In this document: in pieces, positions 1 through 8,554 of the stretch | Position numbering within the stretch: the stretch's first letter is position 1 | Layout of the letters: the number at the start of each line of letters is the position of its first letter | Assembly (NCBI GenBank): GCA_028280525.1 | Contig: JANQLR010000159.1 | Coordinates: 1-33,494, forward strand | Direction: 5' to 3' | DNA: 33,494 nt | Origin: Longimicrobiales bacterium | GTDB lineage: Bacteria; Gemmatimonadota; Gemmatimonadetes; Longimicrobiales; Gaopeijiaceae | The notes under the pieces: generated by a model | The model's input: the letters and a program-made list of their open reading frames with translations, nothing else | What the model was told of the DNA's origin: nothing | Database searches by the model: none | Translations under genes and position numbers: made by a program

Positions 1-201
1 CTGGTGATTGAGCGCGCCGTTCAAGCGGTAGAAGCGGCGGTGAAACAGGGTATAGATGGCCGCCATGCTGAAGATGGCAATGGTGCCCGCCAGCGCCAGG
101 GTTGGGGAGAAGGTGTACAGGACGATCACGGCGATGGTGAGCTGCACCGTGGCCGCCATGGCCTCGGGTAATGTCTCCTCCAGGAAATCCACCAACTCAC
201 G
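1..201 (-). CDS. ABC exporter transmembrane-domain fragment, cut by the window edge
   Basis: Read on the minus strand, with codons ending at base 1, this stretch gives RELVDFLEETLPEAM, then two hydrophobic helices, then HRRFYRLNGALNHQ. This pattern is typical of the six-transmembrane domain of ABC exporters. It has no start and no nucleotide-binding domain here; the rest would lie left of base 1. Homology appears to stop at about 201-210, exactly where the neighbouring DUF1801 reading frame loses sense. Codon choice (TTG, TTA, ACA) is less GC-biased than everything to the right. Family assignment comes from recognised sequence pattern only; it is either a truncated transferred gene or foreign sequence joined during assembly. 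Confidence 0.5.
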
Positions 202-596
202 CCCCCTCGCTGCGACAGGCGCGCGTTCGCGTTCTCGATCGCCTGGCCGATCAGTAGCGAGACCGGTTCGGCGTCGACCTCGACGCCCCCACCCAGGCGG
301 AGGTGGCGGATGAGCTTCCCCGTCCCCTGAAGCAGCCCGGACGGGGCGTCGAGCTCCGTCCCGCGGTTGAAGCCCAGATTCACGTGCTTCTTGTAGACCG
401 CGACGTGGCAGAAGGCGTCCGCGAGCTCCTCGGTCAGGGAGAAGGCCGTCGAGAGCGCGTAGGTGTCGTAGATGAGCTCCCAGCAGTCGCCCGCCTGGGC
501 GAGGATCGCAGATCGAGCGGCGAGCGCGAGCTCTCGCAGCGCGGGATCGCGGGTGGACAGGAAGGCGGTCAGCTCGGGGTCGGGGTCTCGGATCAC
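126..596 (-). CDS. DUF1801 (YdhG-like) protein, 3' end probably replaced
   Basis: The start is GTG at 594-596, with a GGAGG six bases before it. The first ~130 residues look like a DUF1801/YdhG-like domain of about the usual length, including the segments CHVAVYKKHVNLGF and GTGKLIRHLRL. The last ~25 residues (SWWISWRRHY and onward) are arginine-, proline- and tryptophan-rich and unlike the family. They are the out-of-frame reading of the ABC-exporter fragment that begins near 201. The authentic gene therefore ends close to 205, and its natural stop has been lost. The family's function is unknown; it is a small soluble fold. The gene is divergent from the PAS-AAA+ regulator. Confidence 0.6.
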   Translation of the reverse strand: MIRDPDPELTAFLSTRDPALRELALAARSAILAQAGDCWELIYDTYALSTAFSLTEELADAFCHVAVYKKHVNLGFNRGTELDAPSGLLQGTGKLIRHLRLGGGVEVDAEPVSLLIGQAIENANARLSQRGGVSWWISWRRHYPRPWRPRCSSPSP

Positions 597-750
597 GGAG
601 GGCCTCCAGGAGGGGGAGGAGACAGGCTAGCCCCTCGAGCATCGTCGCGCAGCAGCTCCAGGAGCGCCCGGCGTAGGGAGATTCCGCGACGAAGAAGGGG
701 GGAGGTTCCCCGACGGCTCGATTGGCGATGCTGAAACATCTTGCAACAGT

Positions 751-770
751 CGGGTGCGACGCCGCACCCG
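751..770 (+). promoter_or_regulatory. Perfect hairpin in the leader of the sigma-54 activator gene
   Basis: An 8-bp perfect inverted repeat (CGGGTGCG and CGCACCCG, 4-base loop) ends 23 bases before the preferred ATG at 794. It could be an operator for autoregulation or a leader RNA hairpin. It would lie inside the coding sequence if translation began at the TTG at 722, which supports the 794 start. Role not shown. Confidence 0.35.
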
Positions 771-793
771 ATCTCACCGCTGCGAGGTGCCTG

Positions 794-2599
<1,806 letters not shown>

Positions 2600-2676
2600 A
2601 AGGCACCCCGGTCCTTCGACGGGTCCTCCACCCCTGCCCGGGGCCCCACCCGGCCTGTCGTCGAGCCGGCTCCGTC

Positions 2677-2728
2677 GTGAAACGATTCGGTTCACCCACC
2701 TGAAACAGGGTGAAACGATCGGTTTCCC
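2677..2728 (+). promoter_or_regulatory. Paired upstream activator sites for the sqr operon
   Basis: GTGAAACGATTCGGTTCAC (2677-2695) is a 19-bp palindrome with one mismatched pair and a single centre base. A second copy (GTGAAACGATCGGTTTC, 2710-2726) is shorter by one base at the centre and starts 33 bp later, about three helical turns. Between them lies CCTGAAACAGG (2699-2709), itself palindromic. The sites sit roughly 75-130 bp upstream of the -24/-12 promoter, the usual place for enhancer sites of sigma-54 activators. Binding by the adjacent FisR-like protein is inferred. Confidence 0.65.
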
Positions 2729-2802
2729 GCTGTGACACGGGAGCGGTGCCGCACGTCGTATATGTCGTTTGACGACAACGACTTGGGCCATTGATCACCG
2801 TT

Positions 2803-2818
2803 CGGCACGATCGCTGCA
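2803..2818 (+). promoter_or_regulatory. Sigma-54 (-24/-12) promoter of the sqr operon
   Basis: CGGCACGATCGCTGCA matches the sigma-54 consensus TGGCACG-N4-TTGCA at all but two defined positions. The invariant GG (2804-2805) and GC (2816-2817) are spaced correctly. Transcription would start near 2828, leaving a ~50-base leader before the sqr ATG at 2881. The enhancer-binding protein gene directly upstream and the paired palindromes support the call. Confidence 0.75.
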
Positions 2819-2880
2819 CCTCTTCTCTGGCGTAAGCGGGCATCGCCCGCACGTCCACTCCTGACCAGAGGGAGTGCAAG

Positions 2881-4113
2881 ATGAAGAAGCTGGTGATCCT
2901 GGGCGGCGGCACGGCCGGGACGATGATGGCCGCGAAGATGCGGCAGCAGCTCGATCCGTGGAGCTGGCGGATCCAGGTCGTCGATCGCGACAACCGACAT
3001 CTGTATCAGCCGGGCCTCCTCTTCCTCCCCTTCGGTACCTACACCCATCGGCACCTGCACAAGCCGCGCTCCCGCTTCATGCCCGACGGGGTGGAGCTGG
3101 TGCTGGGCGAGGTGGACCGCATCGAGCCCGAAGAGAACCGGATCCGCTTCGCGGACGGCACGCGGCTCCCGTACGACCAGCTGATCGTCGCCACCGGCTC
3201 CCGCATCGTCCCCGAAGAGACCGAGGGGCTGACGGGCGAGGGGTGGGGACGCAGCGCCTTCGATTTCTACACCGTGGAGGGTGCGACCGCGCTCCGTGAC
3301 ACCTTGGCCGGATTCCGGGGCGGGCGTGTCGTCGTCAACCTGGTCGACATGCCGGTGAAGTGCCCGGTCGCACCCCTCGAGTTCCTCTTCCTGGCCGACG
3401 CCTTCTTCACCGAGCGCGGGGTGCGGGACGACGTGGAGCTGGTCTATGCGACCTCGCTCGACGCCGCCTTCACCAAGAAACGCTGCTCAGACGCCCTGAC
3501 CGGACTGATCGAGAGCCGCGGCATCGAGCTGGCGCCGAGCTTCATGCTCGAGAAGGTCGACGGCGAAAACCGCGTCATGCACAGCTACGACGACCGGACG
3601 ATCGACTACGATCTTCTCGTCTCGGTCCCACTCCACCGCGGCTCCCCGGTCATCGCGCGCTCCGGACTGGGTGACGAGCTCGACTTCGTCCCCACCGACC
3701 GCCACACGCTTCGCGCCGAGGCGTGGGAGAACGTCTGGGTGCTCGGTGACGCGACGAACCTGCCCTCCTCGAAGGCCGGGTCCGTGGCCCACTTCCAGGC
3801 CGAGGTCCTCACCGAGAACCTCCTCGCCGCCATCTCCGGTCTCGAGCCGCCCGCCGCCTTCGACGGGCACGCGAACTGCTTCATCGAGACGGGGCACGGC
3901 AAGGCGATCCTGATCGACTTCAACTACGACACCGAGCCGCTTCCCGGGCGCTTCCCGGTCCCGGGCGTGGGCCCCTTCACCCTGCTGGAGGAGTCCGAGG
4001 CGAACCACTGGGGGAAGATGGCCTTCCGGTGGGCCTACTGGAATCTGCTGCTCAAGGGGGCCGACCTGAGCTCGATCGGTCCGTCGATGTCCATGGCCGG
4101 AAAGTGGAGCTGA
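2881..4113 (+). CDS. sqr: Sulfide:quinone oxidoreductase
   Basis: This 410-residue FAD protein of the SQR/FCSD family oxidises sulfide to sulfane sulfur or polysulfide and passes electrons to membrane quinone. It has an N-terminal FAD-binding motif (GGGTAGT), a second ATGS-type motif near 100 and a late WVLGDATNLP FAD motif. Cys161 in KCPVAPLE and Cys333 in NCFIETG match the two redox-active cysteines of the family. The third cysteine found near position 128 in type I enzymes is absent; an extra Cys202 is present. The C-terminus (residues ~375-405) is amphipathic and suits peripheral membrane attachment. The start follows a strong GAGGGAG. It is the first gene after the -24/-12 promoter, and the next gene starts three bases after its stop. 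Type assignment within the family is not firm. Confidence 0.88.
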   Translation: MKKLVILGGGTAGTMMAAKMRQQLDPWSWRIQVVDRDNRHLYQPGLLFLPFGTYTHRHLHKPRSRFMPDGVELVLGEVDRIEPEENRIRFADGTRLPYDQLIVATGSRIVPEETEGLTGEGWGRSAFDFYTVEGATALRDTLAGFRGGRVVVNLVDMPVKCPVAPLEFLFLADAFFTERGVRDDVELVYATSLDAAFTKKRCSDALTGLIESRGIELAPSFMLEKVDGENRVMHSYDDRTIDYDLLVSVPLHRGSPVIARSGLGDELDFVPTDRHTLRAEAWENVWVLGDATNLPSSKAGSVAHFQAEVLTENLLAAISGLEPPAAFDGHANCFIETGHGKAILIDFNYDTEPLPGRFPVPGVGPFTLLEESEANHWGKMAFRWAYWNLLLKGADLSSIGPSMSMAGKWS

Positions 4114-4116
4114 CCG

Positions 4117-5094
4117 ATGATCAACGAGACCACGAACCGGAACGGCTTCGAGACGTCCGAGCCCTGGGAGGCATCGGGACGACTTCCGGCCACGCCCCCT
4201 CGCGACGAACTCGAGGCGCTGCACGCGAAGATCGACGCCCTCACCGAGACGGTCGGGCGGATCGACCGCCGTCGCGAGGAGCTGGAGGAGCTGGTCGAGG
4301 ACCTGATGCCCGCGGTGAACGGGGCGATGGTCCTCCTGCGGGATCGCCTCGATCTCCTCGATCGCAGCGGGGCGTGGGCGAACGGTCGCGGAGCGCTGGC
4401 CGCGGCCGAAACCGCCCTCACCGCGCTCGACCCGCACGACCTCGAGGCGCTCGCCGAGTCGACGCCCGAGCTCCTGCGGACGCTGCGCGTCTCCACGGCG
4501 CCGGAGATCACCGGTCTCGCGGATCGGTTGGCCGAGTCGCTCGCCGAGGCCCGGCACGGTCCGGCCCCTTCGCTGTGGCAACTCGGCCGCTCCGCCCGTT
4601 CGCCCCGCGTCCGCAGGGGGATGGGGGTCGCGCTGACGCTCCTGCGGGCGCTCGGAGAGGGCAGTCGCGGGGCGTCGGTCCCGCCGCCCCCTCGCCGACG
4701 TGTGGCCCGCGGTCCCGGCAACACGACCGGCGCCAGCTGCCAGACGCCCGTCGGAGTGGCGACGCCGTCGCCCGTCGCCGGGTCGATCTCCGCCGCGGAC
4801 GGATCGAACTGGGAGCTCGATGCGGACGGCTTCCTCGCCGACTCGACCACCTGGTCGCGCGACTTCGGTGAGGCGGTGGCGGTGCAGGAAGGGCTGGCCC
4901 TCACCGACGTCCACTGGACGGTCCTCGACTTCGTCCGGCAGGACGGCGCCGGCGCCGGGTCCGCCCCGGGGGTCCGTCGCATCGTCGCCGAGACCGGGAT
5001 CGCCCAGAAGGAGCTGTACCGACTCTTCCCCGGCGGACCGGCCCGCCTCGCTGCACGAATCGCCGGACTGAAGAAGCCCAAGAGCTGCGTCTGA
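4117..5094 (+). CDS. DUF1641-TusE/DsrC fusion protein
   Basis: This 325-residue protein joins two parts that are normally separate. Residues ~25-185 are helical with a coiled-coil start and resemble DUF1641, a family seen next to Sqr-like oxidoreductases. A proline/arginine-rich linker (~190-225) follows. Residues ~228-325 match TusE/DsrC: DGFLADSTTWSRDFGEAVA, EGLALTDVHWTVLDFVR, KELYRLFPGGPA and the terminal IAGLKKPKSCV. The penultimate Cys324 corresponds to the conserved C-terminal cysteine (CysA) that carries persulfide or trisulfide in the family. The second cysteine of true DsrC, eleven residues upstream, is an alanine or arginine here, so the domain is TusE-like. Inferred role: the DUF1641 part docks on Sqr while the mobile C-terminal arm collects sulfane sulfur. 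The family assignments are strong; the docking idea is not tested. Confidence 0.8.
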   Translation: MINETTNRNGFETSEPWEASGRLPATPPRDELEALHAKIDALTETVGRIDRRREELEELVEDLMPAVNGAMVLLRDRLDLLDRSGAWANGRGALAAAETALTALDPHDLEALAESTPELLRTLRVSTAPEITGLADRLAESLAEARHGPAPSLWQLGRSARSPRVRRGMGVALTLLRALGEGSRGASVPPPPRRRVARGPGNTTGASCQTPVGVATPSPVAGSISAADGSNWELDADGFLADSTTWSRDFGEAVAVQEGLALTDVHWTVLDFVRQDGAGAGSAPGVRRIVAETGIAQKELYRLFPGGPARLAARIAGLKKPKSCV

Positions 5095-5137
5095 CCCCGA
5101 GAACGGGGTCGACCCGGGCCCCCTGAGGAGAACCACC

Positions 5138-5662
5138 ATGAGCACCACCGACTGGACCGCCACCGACGCCGGCACCGCCCTGGCCGCCGGCCCGCAGGCT
5201 CCCCCGCGTCGCAAGATCGCGATCATCTGCTCCAAGGGGACGCTCGACATGGCGTACCCCGGCCTCGTCCTCGCGAACGCCGCTCGGATGATGGGGATCG
5301 ACGCCGTCGTCTTCTTCACCTTCTGGGGGATGGACATCATTCGCGAGAAGACGGTGGACAAGCTGCACGCCGGGATCGTCGGCAACCCCGCGATGCACAT
5401 GCCGAATGCCCTCACCCCGATCCCCGGGATGGAGGCCTTCGCCACGAAGATGATGAAGAAGAAGATCGCGGACATCGACATCCCCCCGATCCGGGAGATG
5501 CTCGAGACGCTCGACGACGCCGGAGCCGAACTCTACGCCTGCAAGATGGCGATGGAGATGATGGACATCGCCGAGGACGAGCTCATCCCGCAGGTCCACG
5601 AGGTCATCACTGCGATGGACTTCTACGACAAGTCCGAAGGCGCCCAGATCGTCTTCATCTGA
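5138..5662 (+). CDS. DsrE-like sulfur carrier (DsrE2/COG2210 type)
   Basis: This 174-residue protein follows a clear GAGGAG ribosome site. After a flexible ~24-residue tail it has a DsrE/DsrF-like alpha/beta fold pattern: KIAIICSKGTLDMAYPG, a hydrophobic FFTFWGMDII segment, a methionine-rich stretch and ELYACKMAMEMM. Cys31 and Cys135 lie at the two cysteine positions usual for DsrE2-type proteins; in this family a cysteine accepts sulfane sulfur. It may associate with the membrane through the hydrophobic segment. Being directly behind sqr and the TusE-fusion gene, it is the likely next carrier or a partner of the Cys324 arm. Alternative members of this family are annotated loosely as peroxiredoxin-like. 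Confidence 0.83.
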   Translation: MSTTDWTATDAGTALAAGPQAPPRRKIAIICSKGTLDMAYPGLVLANAARMMGIDAVVFFTFWGMDIIREKTVDKLHAGIVGNPAMHMPNALTPIPGMEAFATKMMKKKIADIDIPPIREMLETLDDAGAELYACKMAMEMMDIAEDELIPQVHEVITAMDFYDKSEGAQIVFI

Positions 5663-5674
5663 CGCCCGCTCCAC

Positions 5675-5702
5675 CCGCCGCGGCCCGCGTCGGTCGCGGC
5701 GG
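5675..5702 (+). terminator. GC stem-loop after the DsrE-like gene
   Basis: CCGCCGCG and CGCGGCGG form a perfect 8-bp stem with a 12-base loop, beginning 13 bases past the stop at 5662. There is no T tract, only CCGTTTC. It may be a leaky terminator that lowers expression of the FadL-type gene, or an mRNA-stabilising structure. Confidence 0.4.
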
Positions 5703-5704
5703 CC

Positions 5705-5752
5705 GTTTCACGCCACACACGCGCAACCTTCGATCCGCCCAGGATCGGGCGG
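5705..5752 (+). promoter_or_regulatory. Activator half-site and leader hairpin before the FadL-type gene
   Basis: GTTTCAC at 5705-5711 is the reverse complement of the GTGAAAC arm that recurs in the sqr upstream sites. Downstream, CCGCCC and GGGCGG (5735-5752, 6-base loop) form a hairpin just before the GGAAGGGGAGG ribosome site. No -24/-12 promoter is visible here. The gene may be read from upstream or from a weak promoter of its own. Tentative. Confidence 0.25.
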
Positions 5753-5764
5753 GAAGGGGAGGTC

Positions 5765-7267
5765 ATGAATAGATGGACGCTTTCGGCGGCGACCGCCGCC
5801 CTGTCGCTCACCCTGCTCGCCGCCCCGTCCGCGGCCCAGACCAACGGATTCGTGATGCAGTGCATGTCGGCCCGGACTGCCGGGGCCGGTTGCGTCACCC
5901 GCGCCCAGGAGGCCACCCCGACGAACCTCTTCCGTGATCCCGCCAGCCTCGTCGACTTCGAAGCCGCCTCCTTCGAGGTGAATCTCAGCTCCTTCACCCC
6001 GTCGCTCACCTTCGAGAATGCGGCCAACCCCTTCCAGGTGGCCGGGACGCAGCACACCTATCCCATGTTCTCGGCGGCGTACATCGCCCGTCCGAGCGGG
6101 AACTTCGCGTGGGGGATCGGGCTCGAGCCGATCGGCGGCTTCGGCGCCGACTTCGCGCTTCAGCACGACCTCCTCTCCGGGCCCAACGGGACGGCGGTCG
6201 ACTACGAGACCTTCTTCATGGCGATGAAGGCGGGGCCGGCGGTCGCGTGGCGCTTCGCCGAAGGGTGGAGCGTCGGCGCGAGCGCCTCGGTGATCTACTC
6301 TCAGATCCGCGACTTCCGCATGCCCTTTACCATGCCGGCGACGACCCCGCTCGGGATGGGCGCGATCGCGCAGCTCGACGGGGCGGTCTACGGCCCGATG
6401 TTCAGCCACTTCACCGAGCTGACCGCCTACGGAGACTCCGAGAGCTACGCCGGCTTCGGGTGGACCGCCGACCTCGGCCTCCGCTACACCGCCGATAACG
6501 GCTTCGTCTTCGCCGCGTCGTGGGCGCCCGAGCGCCCCATCACGCTCGACGGCGGCACCGCCACCATCGACATGACCGCCCAGTTCCAGCAGATGCTCGG
6601 CGGCATGGTCATGGCGCGCGCACAGGCGTACCAGGAGTCGCCCCAGCAGGCGCAGGGTGCCGTCATGCAGCAGCTCGGCATGGCCGGTTTGGACCTGCAG
6701 GCCGGGGTCGTCTCACAGTACGACGCCGCGACCGAGCTCACCCTGCCCATGACCTTCGGGGCCGGGATCCGGACGCCGCTGACCGAAGGACTCCGCATGT
6801 CCGCCGAGGTCGAGTGGCGGCAGTGGTCGAACGCCCAGAGCGTCATGCCCTTCCGGCTCACCAACGGGACCAACGCGAACATCAACCTCATGATGAACGC
6901 CGACCCCACGAACTCCGACTTCACCTACCCCTTCCCGCTCGAGTGGCAGGACAGCTGGACGGCCAAGGTCGGGGCGGAGTACGCCCTCTCCGAGACGCTC
7001 GCCCTTCGCGGCGGCTTCCTCTACGGGGAGAACCCGGTTCCGGACCACACCGTCTTCATCGCCTTCCCGGCGATCTCGACGAACGCCGCCACCTTCGGCC
7101 TGACCTTCGACGCCGCAGGCGTCCCGCTCGACGTCAGCTACGTGCGTGCGCTCCAGACCGACTTCGACGGGTGCGGTGAGAATCACCTCATCGGCGCGGA
7201 GTATCTCAACAGCCGCAGCGGCATGTCGCAGGACGTGATCACGCTCGGGACGAGGTTGAGCTTCTAG
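5765..7267 (+). CDS. FadL/TodX-type outer-membrane channel
   Basis: This 500-residue protein has a signal peptide ending near AAPSAAQ and a terminal phenylalanine typical of beta-barrels. The N-terminal segment (FVMQCMSARTAGAGC, then LFRDPASLVDF) resembles the hatch region and NPA-like motif of FadL-family transporters, which move hydrophobic compounds across the outer membrane. Alternating aromatic strands continue to the end. It is preceded by a strong GGAAGGGGAGG and lies about 100 bases behind the DsrE-like gene on the same strand, with a stem-loop between. A role in moving hydrophobic sulfur, such as elemental sulfur or polysulfane, is only suggested by position; ordinary lipid or hydrocarbon uptake is possible. 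Two cysteines in the first mature residues are unusual. Confidence 0.72.
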   Translation: MNRWTLSAATAALSLTLLAAPSAAQTNGFVMQCMSARTAGAGCVTRAQEATPTNLFRDPASLVDFEAASFEVNLSSFTPSLTFENAANPFQVAGTQHTYPMFSAAYIARPSGNFAWGIGLEPIGGFGADFALQHDLLSGPNGTAVDYETFFMAMKAGPAVAWRFAEGWSVGASASVIYSQIRDFRMPFTMPATTPLGMGAIAQLDGAVYGPMFSHFTELTAYGDSESYAGFGWTADLGLRYTADNGFVFAASWAPERPITLDGGTATIDMTAQFQQMLGGMVMARAQAYQESPQQAQGAVMQQLGMAGLDLQAGVVSQYDAATELTLPMTFGAGIRTPLTEGLRMSAEVEWRQWSNAQSVMPFRLTNGTNANINLMMNADPTNSDFTYPFPLEWQDSWTAKVGAEYALSETLALRGGFLYGENPVPDHTVFIAFPAISTNAATFGLTFDAAGVPLDVSYVRALQTDFDGCGENHLIGAEYLNSRSGMSQDVITLGTRLSF

Positions 7268-7291
7268 AACTCGGCTCCAACCTGGACCACG

Positions 7292-7322
7292 GCGGGGTGG
7301 GGGCTGCGGGCCTCCACCCCGC
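7292..7322 (+). terminator. Intrinsic-type hairpin after the FadL-type gene
   Basis: GCGGGGTGG and CCACCCCGC form a perfect 9-bp stem that can extend to 12 bp with one G-T pair, 25 bases past the stop at 7267. No T tract follows. It probably ends the sulfide module transcript, perhaps with Rho. Confidence 0.55.
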
Positions 7323-7391
7323 TGGTGCGTTCGGCCGGGGAGGTGGTCCGGGCTTCCCGCCGTGTCCGCCTTCCTCTAGCTTCGGCGTCCC

Positions 7392-7466
7392 GGGCGCTTA
7401 GCTCAGCTGGTTCAGAGCACCTGCCTTACAAGCAGGGGGTCGGGGGTTCGAATCCCTCAGCGCCCA
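7392..7466 (+). tRNA. tRNA-Val (anticodon TAC)
   Basis: A full cloverleaf is present. The acceptor stem is GGGCGCT/AGCGCCC, the D arm starts TAGCTCAG, and the anticodon arm is CCTGC-CTTACAA-GCAGG with TAC in the loop. A five-base variable region and the T arm GGGGG-TTCGAAT-CCCTC follow. Discriminator A is at 7466 and is followed by CTG, so CCA is not encoded. The sequence closely resembles bacterial tRNA-Val. It lies at the left border of a pocket of atypical DNA. Confidence 0.95.
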
Positions 7467-7775
7467 CTGGGTAGGCCCTATCGCTGTCGGCTTTGCGAGC
7501 CGGTGCGAGTGTGGCGGCCTGTCGGAAGCTCCATTGCTGCCGAATCCCTCACGGCCGATCCCGACGGGAAACACGAGGCGAAGACGAGTCCCGCCTGGTC
7601 AGTCGAGAACAGATCGGACAGTTCCGCGTAGCGTTTGGCATCAACGGGCCCGTGGCTCGACGCAGCCTTCATCAGAACGATCCATCCGACCGGCCTTGTG
7701 TGGGCGCCGGACGAGCAGATCGGGGATTTACCCCGACTTCGATCACCACACCGAGTCGTTCCAGAGCTTCCCTGA
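7467..7775. other. Stretch without a supported gene, downstream of tRNA-Val
   Basis: About 300 bases with no convincing gene. An 11-base copy of the tRNA 3' region (CGAATCCCTCA, 7541-7551) repeats bases 7449-7459. A minus-strand reading frame near 7680-7800 (GMIREALERLGVVIEVG) looks like real protein sequence and may be a displaced tail of the next gene. No integrase is seen. Confidence 0.4.
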
Positions 7776-8348
7776 TCATCCCGTCTGGGACGGGGGCGAG
7801 GCTCGTAGCGCCATGGCATCGTCGCGCACGGACTTGAGCTCGCGTTCCTCGCACCACCGCACAATTGCGTCGGGGGCGGATCGGGCTGATCGCTCCAGTC
7901 CCCCGAAGTACACAGCTACCTCGGATTCGCCGTGTAGCAGCCGCTGGAGGAGCGGGATCCTGGGCTTGGCAGTGTCGCGAACTCGCAAACGAAGGGTGCC
8001 GCGTGCGTTAGCCCGAGCGGCCAAGACGTCGCTCCAGCCTACGAAGGTGGGCTCTGGGCTCATTCCGAGGATTCGTCGTAGTCCACCCCGCTTGATGTGG
8101 ATCCCATCGTCCGTGATCCGAACGCCCGGGCCGCCGAGGAGCTGTCCGCCGAAGTGTAGGCCTAGAAGCAGAGAAGGCCCGGCGATCGGTATCAGGTAGG
8201 GAAGGTATCCGGTCGGACCCACGCCAAGTCTATGCGCTACGACGTGCAGAAGGATACCAAGGCCACATGCAATGACCAGACCGCCCCCGGCGAGAGATAG
8301 AGAGAGAGCGGCGCCAACTCGGTAGTCTCCGACTGGAGGTCTGGTCAT
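7776..8348 (-). CDS. Small membrane protein with a PH-like cytoplasmic domain, orphan
   Basis: I do not recognise this 190-residue protein. It has two hydrophobic helices (about 12-42 and 48-72). A soluble beta-rich part then begins GVRITDDGIHIKRGGLRR and continues with WSDVLAARANARGTLRLRV, the pattern of bacterial PH-like domains, and it ends in a helix with CEERELK. The ATG at 8346-8348 has a purine-rich AGGAAAGAG upstream. Just before the stop, another frame continues with APVPDGMIREALERLGVV, so the native C-terminus may have been changed by a frameshift. Codon use is less GC-biased than in the flanking genes. The gene lies on the opposite strand to its neighbours amt and the FadL-type gene. 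Confidence 0.55.
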   Translation of the reverse strand: MTRPPVGDYRVGAALSLSLAGGGLVIACGLGILLHVVAHRLGVGPTGYLPYLIPIAGPSLLLGLHFGGQLLGGPGVRITDDGIHIKRGGLRRILGMSPEPTFVGWSDVLAARANARGTLRLRVRDTAKPRIPLLQRLLHGESEVAVYFGGLERSARSAPDAIVRWCEERELKSVRDDAMALRASPPSQTG

Positions 8349-8484
8349 GGCTCTCTTTCCTGGACCGTTCCTAGAGGATCTGAGGCATGATCTCGACAGG
8401 CTGTTGCTGAATGGGGAGGTCGTAGGGGATAGCCGTCCATCACTTCACCGGTAGGTGGCTCGATCGGTCCAACGTGAGCCTCCG

Positions 8485-8520
8485 CGCGCCCCCAACCGGC
8501 AGCGATACGGTGGGGGCGCG
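8485..8520 (-). terminator. Hairpin terminator of the orphan lipoprotein gene
   Basis: CGCGCCCCCA and TGGGGGCGCG form a perfect 10-bp stem with a 16-base loop. It lies 35 bases past the stop of the minus-strand lipoprotein gene (8555), separating it from the next minus-strand gene. No T tract. Confidence 0.5.
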
Positions 8521-8554
8521 TAGGGGTGTCAGCAAGCTCCGCGACACATACTCG

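Noticed and set aside
724-746. Possible -24/-12 promoter before the activator (TTGGC and TTGCA)
   Set aside because: The GG and GC are not 12 bases apart (GC at 743-744 would need GG at 731-732, which is CT).
3487-5481. Long minus-strand open frame across sqr, the fusion gene and the DsrE-like gene
   Set aside because: Low-complexity charged sequence that spans three well-recognised genes; typical GC-rich antisense artefact.
7449-7551. Direct repeat CGAATCCCTCA as attachment sites
   Set aside because: Only 11 bases, 92 bases apart, no integrase and nothing enclosed; kept only as a weak hint for the tRNA-linked pocket.
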